A stretch of DNA of 64,000 nucleotides from Prauserella flavalba (GTDB lineage Bacteria > Actinomycetota > Actinomycetes > Mycobacteriales > Pseudonocardiaceae). The DNA is taken from assembly GCF_003202235.1 (NCBI RefSeq), contig NZ_MASU01000005.1, positions 1,178,001 through 1,242,000 of the forward strand. The letters are read 5' to 3'. The position numbers and the translations under genes are program-made. Below, piece after piece: positions 53,287 through 62,495 of this stretch. The notes below the pieces were generated by a model that was given only the letters and a program-made list of their open reading frames with translations, was not told the DNA's origin and ran no database searches. Positions within the stretch are counted from its first letter, which is position 1, and each line of letters starts with the position of its first letter.

Positions 53287-56200
53287 TCACGGCGGGGCCA
53301 GCGGTCTGCGCCAGCGTGGCGCGGCGCCGATCTCGTCGTACAGTGCCCAGGACTCGCGGTGCCTGGCCTCGGCCTCTGCCGGCCGCCCGGCGGCCAGCAG
53401 CAGACCGGCCCACGCGTGCAGGGCGTCCGCGCGGTGCCACGGGAGGCGGTACTCCGCGAAGATCCGTACCGCGTTCTCGTGCGCGGCCTCCCCTTCGCGC
53501 CACTGTCCACATGCGCCGGTGACGGCTCCCCTCGCCAGCTCCACCACTCCGGCGAGACCGCGCCAGTCCTCGCCACCGCCGACGATCTCGTCGCAACGGG
53601 CCAGGTGCCGCTCCGCTTTCCCGGCATCGGTCGCCGCGTGGATGCGGGCCAGCTCGGCCCGCGCGCTCAGCTCGGTGGGCACCTGCGGTCCCTCGACACC
53701 CAGTGCGAGCGCGCGGTCCAGCGCGGACACGGCACCGTCCGCTGCGCCGAGCAGCAGACGGGCACCGGCCAGCCAGCGCGCGTGCACGGCGGCGTCGTTC
53801 AGGTCACCGGCGGCCTCGTCGGCGGCGAGGACCTTCGCGAGCGTGGCCTCGGCCCGCTCCCACTCGCCGTCGAGAATGAGCAGCAGCCGCAGGCTGACGG
53901 CGTCCGCGGACAGCGCGCTCGCGGTGGCCCGGGCCGCGGCCAGCTCGCCCGCGCGGGCGAGGGCCAGGGTCAGCTGGTCGAGGACGGTCTGGTGCGGATG
54001 CGCGAAGGTGTCCAGCCGGGACTGCCCGAGGCCGCGGCGGCACCACTCCCGCCCCGCCGTGGGATCGAGCAGGTACTCGGTCGCGTGCAACGCCGCCGCG
54101 TTCACCGTCATCCAGCCGAGGTAGGCGTCGCCGCAGTCGCGGGCCGTCGCCCACATTCCCTCGAACGTCGCCTCGGCGGCCTGCGGTTCCCCGCGGTTGA
54201 ACCGGAACCACGCCTGTCCCCACGACGCGGGCACCGTCAGCTCACGCGGCCCCAGTCCGGCGGCCAGCTCCACCGCGCGCTGCGAGGACGTGCCGAGCAG
54301 CTCCGTCCGCAGCCCGTACATGGCCGCGAGCGCGAGACCGCGCTGCACGTGGAAGGCCGCCCGGCCCTCGCCGTGTCCGGCCTCCGCGGCGGCGAAGTGC
54401 TCGATCGCCCTGGGAACGTCCAGCACGGAGTGGTGGGCGCACAGCGCGGCCCCGAGTCTGCTGTGGACGGCCGCGACCGCGGCGTCGTCACCGGCCACGC
54501 GGTAGGCCTCGAGCGCGTACTCGAGGTGCCGCACGGCGAGCGGGTAGCCGATGCTGGACTTCAGCCGCAGCATCGCCGCCCGCACGTTCGCCTCCGCGAG
54601 CCGGCCTGGGGGCGCGCCCGCGTCGCCGAGGATCGTGACGGCCGTCTCGGCGTGGCCGACCGCCTCGTCCCAGGCGTAGAGCCGGGCCGCCTCGTCCGAA
54701 GCCCTCAGCGCGACATCGGCGGCTTCCAGCGGGTCGGCCGCCGCGCCGGCGCGCCGCAGATGTGCCGCCGCGGCGATGACATCTTGTGCGCGTCCGGGCC
54801 GGCGCGCCAGCAGGGCCCGCGCGGCCCGCACGTGGATCCGCTGCCGCCGGGGCACGGCCAGATCTGCGTAGACGGCGTCCCGCATGAGGTCGTGCGGGAA
54901 CGCGTAGCTCGCCTTCCAGGAGCTGCCCGCCTCCACCAGCAGACCCGCGCCCACCGCCAGGTCCAGCGCGTCGATCAACGACTCCTCGTCGTCGTCCACG
55001 ATGCGGGCGAGCACGTCGAAGTCCACCTCGCGGCCGAGTACCGCGGCGCAGCGGACGACCTGGCGCACGCGTTCGGGCAGCACGTGCACCCGGTGCCGCA
55101 GCACGTCCCGCACCCCGGCGGGCACCTCCCACCGGCCGTCGGCCCTCAGCGCTCCGCGGGCGGACAGGTCGCGGACGACCTCAGTGGCGTAGAAGGGGTT
55201 CCCTCCGGTGTGGCGCCACAGCGCCCCGACGAAATTCCCGGGCGTCCCGGAGCCGGCCAGTCCCTCCACGAGCGTGCCGAGGTCGCTCTCCGTGAGCGGG
55301 TGCACCACGAACCGGTCGGCGAGTCCCTCCAGATCGCCGAGCAGCTCCAGCAGCGCCGGATGCCTTCCGCCGGGCGGATCCCGGAAGCAGACGACGACCA
55401 GCACCCGCTTCGGGAGGTGGCCGACGAGATGCCGCAGCAGCAGCGAGCTGGCGCGGTCGATGTGCTCGCCCTCCTCGACCGTGAGCACCACCGGCCGTTC
55501 GGCCGCGAGGCGGTCCAGCAGCCAGACCACGGCGTCGAACAACGCGAACCGCTCGTCGGCGGCGTCCTCGGTACGAAGCTCGCGCGGGCCGGCCGAACCG
55601 TCCAGCAGCGACGCCAGCCGCTCGCGCACCGCCACGGGCGCACCGGCGGCGACGGGACCGGCCGCCGCGCTCGCGCGCAACGCACCCGCGACCGGACCGT
55701 ATGGCACCGGCGACGCCGGGTCGCACCGGCCGACGAGGAGGACGGCGTCGTCGCCGACGCCATGCGCGAACTCGGCGACGAGCCGGGTCTTGCCCACCCC
55801 GGCCTCACCCGAGACCAACACGACCCGCCTGGCGCCGTCGCGCACCGCGGCCCAGTGCTCCCGAAGCCGGTGCAACTCGGCGGCGCGACCCACGATCGGG
55901 ACCCGGCGAACGACCGCGAACAACGCGTCGGGCGGCGGCAGCACCTCCCGGTCGTGGCCGGGAGGCACGCGCACCGGAAGGGACAGGGCCGGATCGTGCC
56001 TCAGGATCGCGGTCTCCAGCTCGGCCAGCGCCGGACCGGGGTCCAGGCCCAGTTCGGTGCTGAGCCGCTTGCGGGCCGACGCGTAGGTGTCGAGTGCGTC
56101 GGCCTGCCTGCCCGAGCGGTAGAGCGCGAGCATCAGCTGCCCGGCGAGCCCTTCCCGGAACGGGTGGGCGGCCACGAGCCGCTCCAGCTCCGCGGTCACC

Positions 56201-56730
56201 TCCTGGTGCCGGTGCAGGGCCAGGTCCGCCGCGATCCGGTTCTCGATCGCGACCAGGCGGAGCTCCTCGAGCCGCGCGGTCGCGGCCTGCGCGAACGCGG
56301 GCTGGCCGAGGTCGTCGAGCACGGGTCCCCGCCACAGCGCGAGGGCCTCGCGAAGCAGGCCGGCCGCCCGCTCCGGGTCGCCCTCGTCGAGCGCGTGCTG
56401 CCCCTCCCGGGCGAGTCGCTCGAACCGGTGGGAGTCCACCTCGCCGGGATCCGCCCGCAGCTCGTAGCCGGGCCGCCGGGTGAGCAGCACGTCGGCGCCG
56501 CCGGACGCGGCGAGCCGCTGCCGTAGATGCAGCACGTGACTGCGCAGGGTCACCTCCGCCCGGGCCGGCGGCTCCGCGCCCCACAGCGCCTCGACCAGCC
56601 GCCCCGCGGGCACGACCTGGTTCACGTGCAGCACCAGCATCGCCAGCAGTTCCCGCTGCTTCGGCCCGCCCAGTACCACCCGATGCCCGTCACCCACGAC
56701 ATCGAGCGGACCGAGGACGCCGAAGTGCAT
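53287..56730 (-). CDS. Large SARP-family regulator with AAA/NB-ARC ATPase
   Basis: A 1147-residue pathway-regulator type protein. Residues 1-about 95 form the OmpR-like DNA-binding domain (GVLGPLDVVGDGHRVVLGGPKQRELLAMLV). Residues about 100-245 form the bacterial transcriptional activator domain (BTAD; FREGLAGQLMLALYRSGRQADAL). The ATPase follows with P-loop VLVSGEAGVGKTRLV, then a long helical TPR-like sensor region. SARP proteins switch on secondary metabolite genes. It may control the adjacent exporter/monooxygenase/methyltransferase operon, since it is transcribed in the same direction just upstream. Confidence 0.9.
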   Translation of the reverse strand: MHFGVLGPLDVVGDGHRVVLGGPKQRELLAMLVLHVNQVVPAGRLVEALWGAEPPARAEVTLRSHVLHLRQRLAASGGADVLLTRRPGYELRADPGEVDSHRFERLAREGQHALDEGDPERAAGLLREALALWRGPVLDDLGQPAFAQAATARLEELRLVAIENRIAADLALHRHQEVTAELERLVAAHPFREGLAGQLMLALYRSGRQADALDTYASARKRLSTELGLDPGPALAELETAILRHDPALSLPVRVPPGHDREVLPPPDALFAVVRRVPIVGRAAELHRLREHWAAVRDGARRVVLVSGEAGVGKTRLVAEFAHGVGDDAVLLVGRCDPASPVPYGPVAGALRASAAAGPVAAGAPVAVRERLASLLDGSAGPRELRTEDAADERFALFDAVVWLLDRLAAERPVVLTVEEGEHIDRASSLLLRHLVGHLPKRVLVVVCFRDPPGGRHPALLELLGDLEGLADRFVVHPLTESDLGTLVEGLAGSGTPGNFVGALWRHTGGNPFYATEVVRDLSARGALRADGRWEVPAGVRDVLRHRVHVLPERVRQVVRCAAVLGREVDFDVLARIVDDDEESLIDALDLAVGAGLLVEAGSSWKASYAFPHDLMRDAVYADLAVPRRQRIHVRAARALLARRPGRAQDVIAAAAHLRRAGAAADPLEAADVALRASDEAARLYAWDEAVGHAETAVTILGDAGAPPGRLAEANVRAAMLRLKSSIGYPLAVRHLEYALEAYRVAGDDAAVAAVHSRLGAALCAHHSVLDVPRAIEHFAAAEAGHGEGRAAFHVQRGLALAAMYGLRTELLGTSSQRAVELAAGLGPRELTVPASWGQAWFRFNRGEPQAAEATFEGMWATARDCGDAYLGWMTVNAAALHATEYLLDPTAGREWCRRGLGQSRLDTFAHPHQTVLDQLTLALARAGELAAARATASALSADAVSLRLLLILDGEWERAEATLAKVLAADEAAGDLNDAAVHARWLAGARLLLGAADGAVSALDRALALGVEGPQVPTELSARAELARIHAATDAGKAERHLARCDEIVGGGEDWRGLAGVVELARGAVTGACGQWREGEAAHENAVRIFAEYRLPWHRADALHAWAGLLLAAGRPAEAEARHRESWALYDEIGAAPRWRRPLAPP

Positions 56731-56889
56731 TCGTGCACGGTACGTCGCGTTTCAGCAGCTGAGCTGCGTTCGAACGGCCCGAACTATTCAACGCGGGCCG
56801 TGGCAGCCAGAGGCCACGGCCCGCCTGGCTGCCCGCGCTCGTGCGAAGCTCGGCCGCTGCGGACTCAGTGCCACGACGAGGAGGCCGGC

Positions 56890-57405
56890 ATGGCACCGGA
56901 AACCAACCTGGGCACGGTCACGGCGACCTATCCCACCGACAACGCGCGCCGTGGCAGGCTCGCGGCCGTCCTGCTCCTCGCCGGCGTCGCGGTGTCCGCG
57001 GCCGGGGTGGCGTTCTGGGTGGTCGTCGACGACCGCGGTGGCCGGATGGCGGGCACGGCGGGTGATCCACTGCTCCTGCCGAGCGCCGTGCTCGGGCTCG
57101 GCTTCGGCCTGCTGCTCCTGGGTGTGGCCCTTGGCAGCTGGTTCCTCATCCGCCGCGGCGAGGTCTTCGAGCTGCATGAGAACGGCGTACGCTGCTCGCG
57201 CGCCGGCCGGTCCGTGAGCATCACGTGGGCGGACGTGGAGCGCGTGGACGTCAGACGGGGCAAGGACACCGCCCTCGCCCGGTGGGCGGGCGGCGACCTC
57301 GGCTACACGATCCACTGCGCCGACGGCCGGAAGATCACGGTCACCGGACTGACCCGGGACGCCAGGGGGCTGCTGCGGCACGTCGAGGCCGCGACCCGTC
57401 GCTGA
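56890..57405 (+). CDS. Small membrane protein, paralogue of 58347-58898
   Basis: A 171-residue protein with two membrane segments (LAAVLLLAGVAVSAAGVAFWV; AVLGLGFGLLLLGVALGSW) and a C-terminal soluble domain that looks PH-like (GEVFELHENGVRCSRAGRSVSITWADVERVDV, then GYTIHCADGRKITVTGLTRDARGL). It is homologous to 58347-58898. No function known. GAGGAGG seven bases before the ATG. It may sense the envelope and act with the DUF2975/XRE pair that follows. Confidence 0.75.
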   Translation: MAPETNLGTVTATYPTDNARRGRLAAVLLLAGVAVSAAGVAFWVVVDDRGGRMAGTAGDPLLLPSAVLGLGFGLLLLGVALGSWFLIRRGEVFELHENGVRCSRAGRSVSITWADVERVDVRRGKDTALARWAGGDLGYTIHCADGRKITVTGLTRDARGLLRHVEAATRR

Positions 57406-57462
57406 CGCGCGCGGCGGTCACAACTCCGTAGCGAGGTAGCCCCCGGCCCCACCTCTCCGCTA

Positions 57463-57489
57463 CTATCGACTTTCGATAGATTCCTATCG
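57463..57489. promoter_or_regulatory. Operator-like repeat CTATCG
   Basis: A perfect inverted repeat CTATCG-ACTTT-CGATAG (57463-57479) is followed by a third CTATCG (57484-57489), 23-49 bp before the DUF2975 gene. TACTAT within it could be a -10 element. It suggests autoregulation by the XRE protein encoded second in the operon. Confidence 0.6.
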
Positions 57490-57511
57490 CGGCTCGATCG
57501 AGGGAGAGACG

Positions 57512-58009
57512 ATGGGACAGTTGACGGTGCTCGCTCTGCGCGCCGTGCTCGCGGTGTTGCTCGCCGGCTCGGTGTTCGTGCAGACGGTGATGGTGACCCT
57601 GCTGGCGAGGGACCTGGAATCGCTCGATCCCGGCTACGCCTACCTGCGCACCCCGATCCTTGTGATCGTCGTGCTGGGCATCGTGACCATCCAGGTCGTC
57701 CTGGTTTGTGTGTGGCGGCTGGTGACGATGGTGCGCCGCGGCACCGTGTTCTCGCACGCCTCGTTCCGGTACGTGCACATCGTGATCGGCGCGATCGTGG
57801 CCGGGGCGCTGCTGGTGTTCGCGCTCGCGGTGGTGCTGGCGCCCGGCGAGGCCGTCGCTCCCGGCATCGTTCTGCTGCTGTGCGGGGCGGTCGTCGCGAT
57901 CCTTGGCGTCGCCCTCACCGTGCTCGTGCTGCGGATGCTGCTGGCACAGGCCGTCGCGCGCGACGCCGAGGCCACGCAGTTGCGAGCCGAACTGGGGGAG
58001 GTGATCTGA
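57512..58009 (+). CDS. DUF2975 membrane protein
   Basis: A 165-residue protein with four membrane segments (RAVLAVLLAGSVFVQTVMVTL; TPILVIVVLGIVTIQVVLV; VIGAIVAGALLVFALAVVL; ILLLLCGAVVAI-like). The WRLVTMVRRGTVFSHASFRYV loop is the DUF2975 signature. These proteins nearly always precede a small XRE gene, as here (TGATG overlap), and are thought to sequester it at the membrane. Function unproven. Preceded by GAGGGAGAG. Confidence 0.85.
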   Translation: MGQLTVLALRAVLAVLLAGSVFVQTVMVTLLARDLESLDPGYAYLRTPILVIVVLGIVTIQVVLVCVWRLVTMVRRGTVFSHASFRYVHIVIGAIVAGALLVFALAVVLAPGEAVAPGIVLLLCGAVVAILGVALTVLVLRMLLAQAVARDAEATQLRAELGEVI

Positions 58010-58260
58010 TGCCGATCGTCGTCGACATCGACGTGATGCTGGCCAAGCGCAAGATGTCCGTGGGCGAGCTGGCCGACCGCGTCGGCATCACCCCCGCCAA
58101 CCTGGCGGTGCTGAAGAACGGCCGCGCCAAGGCCGTCCGCTTCACGACGCTCGCCGCGCTCTGCGAGGCGCTCGACTGCCAGCCCGGGGACCTGCTCCGC
58201 TGGGAACCGGACGGGACCGAGGACGACGTAGTGGTGTCCGCCCGGCACGGCGCCGGATAG
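58009..58260 (+). CDS. Small XRE/Cro-type regulator (YozG-like)
   Basis: An 83-residue helix-turn-helix protein: DVMLAKRKMSVGELADRVGI, NLAVLKNGRAKAVRFTTLAA, LCEALDCQPGDLLRWEPD. This is the YozG-type regulator that pairs with DUF2975 membrane proteins. It probably binds the CTATCG repeats upstream of its own operon. The start ATG overlaps the DUF2975 stop by one base, so the pair is coupled. Confidence 0.88.
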   Translation: MPIVVDIDVMLAKRKMSVGELADRVGITPANLAVLKNGRAKAVRFTTLAALCEALDCQPGDLLRWEPDGTEDDVVVSARHGAG

Positions 58261-58346
58261 CGCGTGGTGGCAGGCTCCGGCCAGCACGCACCCCCGGGCC
58301 ACGCGGATCCGTACGGTCGCCTTCACCGGCACGGGGAAGGCGAATC

Positions 58347-58898
58347 ATGGCAACGGAACACGAGCTGGGCGCGGTGCTCGGACGGTACCCGACCGACACC
58401 CGGCGCAGGCGCAGGATCGCCCTCGTGGCCACACCTCTCGGTGCGGTCACCGCAACCGCGGGCCTGCTGATGATGCTGCTGGTCGCCGGCAACGACCCGG
58501 CCGCAGCCATGATCTTTCCCGCCTTCGCCACGGGGTTCGGGTTGAGCGCGCTGTGCGTGGGCCTGTGGCAGGCTCGGCTCGCCGCCACCCGTACAGGCGA
58601 GGTTTTCACGCTGTACCAAGGCGGTCTCGGCCAGTCCTACGCCGGAACGTCCTGGGCAGTGGGCTGGGGCGACATCGCCCGCGTCAAGGACAACGGCAGG
58701 GACACCGCCTTCCAGCGAGCGCTGGGTCTCGACGTCCACTACCGCATCGCCCTGCGCTCCCCCGTCGACGGGCGGCGGAGCGTCACGATCACCGGCCTGA
58801 CCCACGATGCCGTCGGCCTCGCCGAGGCCGTGCGTCAGGCCGCGTCAGCGTACCCGTCACCGGAAGTTCATGGGGTTCACGACGATCGTCGGTACTGA
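58347..58898 (+). CDS. Small membrane protein, paralogue of 56890-57405
   Basis: A 183-residue protein with two membrane segments (ATPLGAVTATAGLLMMLLVAG; AMIFPAFATGFGLSALCVGLW) and a soluble C-domain (GEVFTLYQGGLGQSYAGTSW, then VTITGLTHDAVGLAEAV). Shared with the paralogue: G-x-V-x-x-x-YPTD-x-x-RR, GEVF-x-L, W-x-D-I/V-x-RV and ITGLT-x-DA. Good GGGGAAGG ribosome site. The two copies flank the DUF2975-XRE operon, suggesting one functional unit or duplication. Function unknown. Confidence 0.7.
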   Translation: MATEHELGAVLGRYPTDTRRRRRIALVATPLGAVTATAGLLMMLLVAGNDPAAAMIFPAFATGFGLSALCVGLWQARLAATRTGEVFTLYQGGLGQSYAGTSWAVGWGDIARVKDNGRDTAFQRALGLDVHYRIALRSPVDGRRSVTITGLTHDAVGLAEAVRQAASAYPSPEVHGVHDDRRY

Positions 58899-58953
58899 CC
58901 CCGCGCTGCGGCGTGCGAGCGTGATCGGGCGAAGACGATCACGAGGAGAAGAC

Positions 58954-59724
58954 ATGCGCACTCGAATCGTACGCACGCTGGCGGGCACGCTGTCCTTGCT
59001 CGCGCTGAGCGGGACCGTGCTGGCACCCTCGGCCACCGCACAGGACGACTACTACTCCGGTACCGAAGGGCTGACAGGCGACGCGCTCAAAACCAAGCTG
59101 CACGAGATCATCAGCGAGAGCGAGCAGCTGACCTACGACCAGGTGTGGGAGGGTTTGCAGGCCACCGACCAGGATCCGGCCAACCCGGACAACGTGATCC
59201 TGCTCTACAGCGGGGAATCCCGCGCCAAGGACGCCAACGGGGGCGACGTCGGCGACTGGAACCGCGAGCACGTCTGGGCCAAATCCCACGGCGACTTCGG
59301 CACCGCGCCCGGACCCGGCACCGATCTGCACCATTTGCGGCCGACGGACGTGCAGGTCAACAGCACCCGTGACAGCAAGGACTTCGACAACGGCGGCAGC
59401 GAGGTCGACGGGGCGCCCGGCAACTACACCGACGACGACTCCTTCGAGCCGCGTGACGAGGTCAAAGGCGACGTGGCGCGCATGATCCTCTACATGGCGG
59501 TGCGGTACGAGGGCACCGACGGTTTCGCCGACCTGGAGCCGAACGACCAGGTCGGCAACGGTTCCGCACCGTACCTTGGCCGGATCTCGGTGCTGCTGGA
59601 ATGGCACGCCTCCGACCCGCCGGACGCTGTCGAGCAGAACCGCAACACCGTGATCTACGAACGGTTCCAGCACAACCGCAACCCGTTCATCGACCACCCG
59701 GAGTGGGCCGGCGAGATCTGGTGA
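58954..59724 (+). CDS. Secreted endonuclease I-family nuclease
   Basis: A 256-residue exported nuclease. The signal peptide covers about 1-29 (RTLAGTLSLLALSGTVLAPSATA), with cleavage before QDDYY. The catalytic beta-beta-alpha-Me site is visible as WNREHVWAKSHG and TDLHHLRPTDVQVNSTR, with the family HNRNPFIDHPEW near the end. Endonuclease I enzymes (EndA/NucM) degrade DNA outside the cell with Mg2+, for nutrition or competitor DNA. Its 3' end overlaps the convergent exporter gene by 38 bp. Confidence 0.93.
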   Translation: MRTRIVRTLAGTLSLLALSGTVLAPSATAQDDYYSGTEGLTGDALKTKLHEIISESEQLTYDQVWEGLQATDQDPANPDNVILLYSGESRAKDANGGDVGDWNREHVWAKSHGDFGTAPGPGTDLHHLRPTDVQVNSTRDSKDFDNGGSEVDGAPGNYTDDDSFEPRDEVKGDVARMILYMAVRYEGTDGFADLEPNDQVGNGSAPYLGRISVLLEWHASDPPDAVEQNRNTVIYERFQHNRNPFIDHPEWAGEIW

Positions 59725-60673
59725 CCTCACCGGCCACAGTGGACGAAGCGGCCGGCGCGAGACGGGCACGCACGGCGGTTCCGGCGCAGGCGATCACGGC
59801 GACGCCCCCGAGGATCGTCGGCCAGGTGAGCTGCTCGCGCAGCAACAGCGCGGCCCAGCAGATGCTCAGCACGGGCTGCACGAGCTGCACCTGGCTGACC
59901 CGCGTCATCGGGCCGATCGCCAGTCCGCGGTACCAGGCGAAGAAGCCGAGGAACATGCTCACCACGGCCAGGTAGGCGAACGCCGCCCACCCGGCCGGGG
60001 TGGCGCTCGGCGGTTCCTGCGCCATCGAGAGTCCGGTGAGGACGATCATCAGCGGCGCGGCGAGCACGAGCGCCCACGACACGGTCTGCCACGCACCGAG
60101 TTCACGGGCGAGCAGCCCGCCCTCGGCGTAGCCGATCGCGGCCGCGACGACCGCGCCGAACAGGAGCAGGTCGTACCAGTGCAGGCCGCCGAACCCGCCC
60201 CCCTGCAGCGCCGCGAATGCGACGGCGGCGAAGGCACCAACGGCCGCCATGATCCAGAACGATCTCCGCGGCCGCTCGTGCCCCCTGAGCACGGCCAGCA
60301 CGGCGGTCGCCGCGGGCAGCAACGCGATCACGACGGCGCCGTGGCTCGCGGGCGCTCCGCTGAGCGCGAAGGACGTGAGCACCGGGAAGCCCACCACCAC
60401 TCCCCCGGCGACGACCGCGACGCGGACCCACTGCCTGCCGCGGGGCGGTCGCTGCCCGGTGAGGACCAGCGCGGCGGCCGCGAGCAGCGCGGCGACCACG
60501 GCCCGGCCGGAACCGATGAACAGCGGTGACAGGCCCCCGTCCTCCACGGCGAAACGTGTGAACGGGACGGTGCAGGAGAACGCCGCGACCCCGAGCACAC
60601 CCCACCAGAGGCCTGCCCGGCCGCGCGATAGCGCCGAGCCATCTGTCCGAGTAGCGCTACTATTCGATGACAT
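59687..60673 (-). CDS. DMT-family (EamA) exporter
   Basis: A 328-residue protein with ten hydrophobic segments forming two EamA repeats, e.g. GLWWGVLGVAAFSCTVPFTR and LLLFGAVVAAAIGYAEGG. Members export amino acids or small metabolites. The ATG at 60673 overlaps base-for-base with the ATG (60672) of the divergent MocR gene, sharing CATG. No usable later start with a ribosome site was seen, so a leaderless transcript is possible. The MocR protein likely controls it. Confidence 0.82.
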   Translation of the reverse strand: MSSNSSATRTDGSALSRGRAGLWWGVLGVAAFSCTVPFTRFAVEDGGLSPLFIGSGRAVVAALLAAAALVLTGQRPPRGRQWVRVAVVAGGVVVGFPVLTSFALSGAPASHGAVVIALLPAATAVLAVLRGHERPRRSFWIMAAVGAFAAVAFAALQGGGFGGLHWYDLLLFGAVVAAAIGYAEGGLLARELGAWQTVSWALVLAAPLMIVLTGLSMAQEPPSATPAGWAAFAYLAVVSMFLGFFAWYRGLAIGPMTRVSQVQLVQPVLSICWAALLLREQLTWPTILGGVAVIACAGTAVRARLAPAASSTVAGEVTRSRRPTPGGR

Positions 60674-62090
60674 GTCCGACGATAGCAGCGCCCGGATCGT
60701 CGCGGGGCTTCGCGACTGGATCGCCACGGCCGCACCCGGTGCGAAACTGCCGTCCACCCGCACGCTGGCCGCGCGGTACGGCGCAGGCCCGGTGACGGTG
60801 CAGAAGGCACTGCGGGTGCTCTCCGCGCAGGGCGTGATCGAGAGCCGTCCCGGTGTCGGTACCTTCGTCCGCGTGGTGCGGGCCGTCCGCCCGCACGACT
60901 ACGGCTGGCAGACCGCCGCACTCGGGTCGCCGGCGAACCGCTTCCCCGCGCTGTCCACACCGCTGCGCACCGTGACGAACGACGTGATCGCGTTGCACTC
61001 GGGCTTCCCCGACCGGGAGCTGCTACCCGAACGGCTCGTGCGGACCGCGTTCACCCGCGCCGCCCGCGGTGCGGCGGCCATCAGCAGACCACCCGCGGCC
61101 GGACTGCCGGAGTTGCAGACGTGGTTCGCCACCGAGCTCGGCGCGGCCTGCCCGGCCGGGATCACGCCGCCCGCGCCCAGCGACGCGATCGTGATCCCGG
61201 GCAGCCAGAGCGGGCTGAGCACCGCGTTCCGCACGCTGGCCGGGGCGGGCAGGCCGCTGCTGCTGGAGTCGCCGACCTACTGGGGCGCGATCCTCGCCGC
61301 CACGCAGGCCGGCGTCCAGATCGTGCCGGTGCCCAGCGGCGGCGAAGGGCCGGACCCGGACGAGCTGGCCCGCGCGTTCCAGCGCACCGGCGCCCGCGCG
61401 TGCTACGTCCAGCCGAACTTCGCCAACCCCACCGGTGCGCGCTGGCCGCCCGACGTGGCCGAGGCGGTGCTCGACACCGTGCGCAGGCACGGGGCCTTCC
61501 TGATCGAGGACGACTGGGCGCACGACTTCGGGATCACCGCCGACCCCGTGCCGCTCGCCGCGCGCGACGACGGCGGGCACGTCGTGTACCTGCGGTCGCT
61601 GACGAAGAGCGTGTCGTCCGCCGTCCGTGTTGCCGGGATCATCGCGCGGGGCCCCGCGCGTGAGCGCATCCTCGGCGACATCCAGGCCGAGGCGATGTAC
61701 GTGAGCGGCCTCCTGCAGGCAGCCGCGCTCGACGTGGTGACCCAGCCGGCCTGGCGCACGCACCTGCGCGGGCTCCGGCACCAGCTCGCCGCCCGGCGGG
61801 ACCTCCTCACCGCGGCACTGGCCGAGCACGTCCCCGCCGCGCATCTCGACACCGTGCCCGCGGGCGGGCTGAACCTCTGGGTGCGGCTGCCGGACACCAC
61901 CGACCTGCCCGGGCTGGTCCGGGACTGTGAAGCCGTGGGGCTGATCGTCGCGCCGGGAACCGAGTGGTTCCCCGCCGAGCCGACGGGGCCGTACCTGCGG
62001 CTCAACTACGCGGGCCCGAACCCCGGCGCGTTCCCCGAGGGGATGCGCCTGCTCGGCGAGGCGCTGGAGCGGGGTAGGAAGGGACCATGA
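60672..62090 (+). CDS. MocR-type (GntR-aminotransferase) regulator
   Basis: A 472-residue regulator. Residues about 5-70 form a GntR winged helix (LPSTRTLAARYGAGPVTVQKALRVL). The rest is a fold-type I aminotransferase domain with PLP site SLTKSVSSAVR (Lys) and NFANPTG. MocR proteins bind PLP and amino-acid-like ligands and typically regulate a divergent gene, here the EamA exporter. No 5' leader is visible: TACTAT (60658-60663) sits eight bases before ATG, which suggests a leaderless mRNA. Overlaps the NUDIX gene (ATGA). Confidence 0.88.
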   Translation: MSDDSSARIVAGLRDWIATAAPGAKLPSTRTLAARYGAGPVTVQKALRVLSAQGVIESRPGVGTFVRVVRAVRPHDYGWQTAALGSPANRFPALSTPLRTVTNDVIALHSGFPDRELLPERLVRTAFTRAARGAAAISRPPAAGLPELQTWFATELGAACPAGITPPAPSDAIVIPGSQSGLSTAFRTLAGAGRPLLLESPTYWGAILAATQAGVQIVPVPSGGEGPDPDELARAFQRTGARACYVQPNFANPTGARWPPDVAEAVLDTVRRHGAFLIEDDWAHDFGITADPVPLAARDDGGHVVYLRSLTKSVSSAVRVAGIIARGPARERILGDIQAEAMYVSGLLQAAALDVVTQPAWRTHLRGLRHQLAARRDLLTAALAEHVPAAHLDTVPAGGLNLWVRLPDTTDLPGLVRDCEAVGLIVAPGTEWFPAEPTGPYLRLNYAGPNPGAFPEGMRLLGEALERGRKGP

Positions 62091-62485
62091 CGACGATCGA
62101 CAAGATCGCCTGGCTCCGGATCGAGGACGGCAGGCTCCTCGGTGCGCGGTCGCGCGGCAAGGACGTGTACTACCTCCCCGGCGGCAAACGTGAGCCCGGC
62201 GAGACCGACCTGGAGACCCTCACCAGGGAGATCGGCGAGGAACTCACCGTCGGTCTCGATCCCGCGACCGCGGTGCACGCCGGCACCTTCGAGGCACCGG
62301 CACACGGCCGCGCCGGCGGAACGGTGGTGCGCATGACCTGTTACACCGCCGACTACCGCGGAACCCTCGCTCCGGCCAGTGAGATCGAGGAGCTGCGCTG
62401 GCTGACCTGCGCCGACCGCGACCGCGTGTCTCCCGTGAACCAGCTGATCCTCGACCACCTCCACGAGGCAGGCCACCTCCGCTGA
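62087..62485 (+). CDS. NUDIX hydrolase
   Basis: A 132-residue NUDIX domain protein with the Nudix box GGKREPGETDLETLTREI plus GEEL, in the order G-x5-E-x7-R-E-U-x-E-E. It hydrolyses a nucleoside diphosphate linked to another group, using Mg2+ bound by the box glutamates. Substrate cannot be told from sequence. Its ATG overlaps the MocR stop, so it is coupled to the regulator. Confidence 0.9.
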   Translation: MTTIDKIAWLRIEDGRLLGARSRGKDVYYLPGGKREPGETDLETLTREIGEELTVGLDPATAVHAGTFEAPAHGRAGGTVVRMTCYTADYRGTLAPASEIEELRWLTCADRDRVSPVNQLILDHLHEAGHLR

Positions 62486-62495
62486 GGCGACGATG

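Noticed and set aside
50064-53627. A 1187-residue minus-strand frame spanning the exporter and monooxygenase-fusion genes
   Set aside because: The upstream half is an out-of-frame shadow of the exporter; the real protein starts at 51980 with a good ribosome site.
53212-56526. An 1104-residue plus-strand frame antisense to the SARP gene
   Set aside because: Composition is Arg/Gln/His/Gly-rich and no domain is recognisable; it is a high-GC shadow of the SARP gene.
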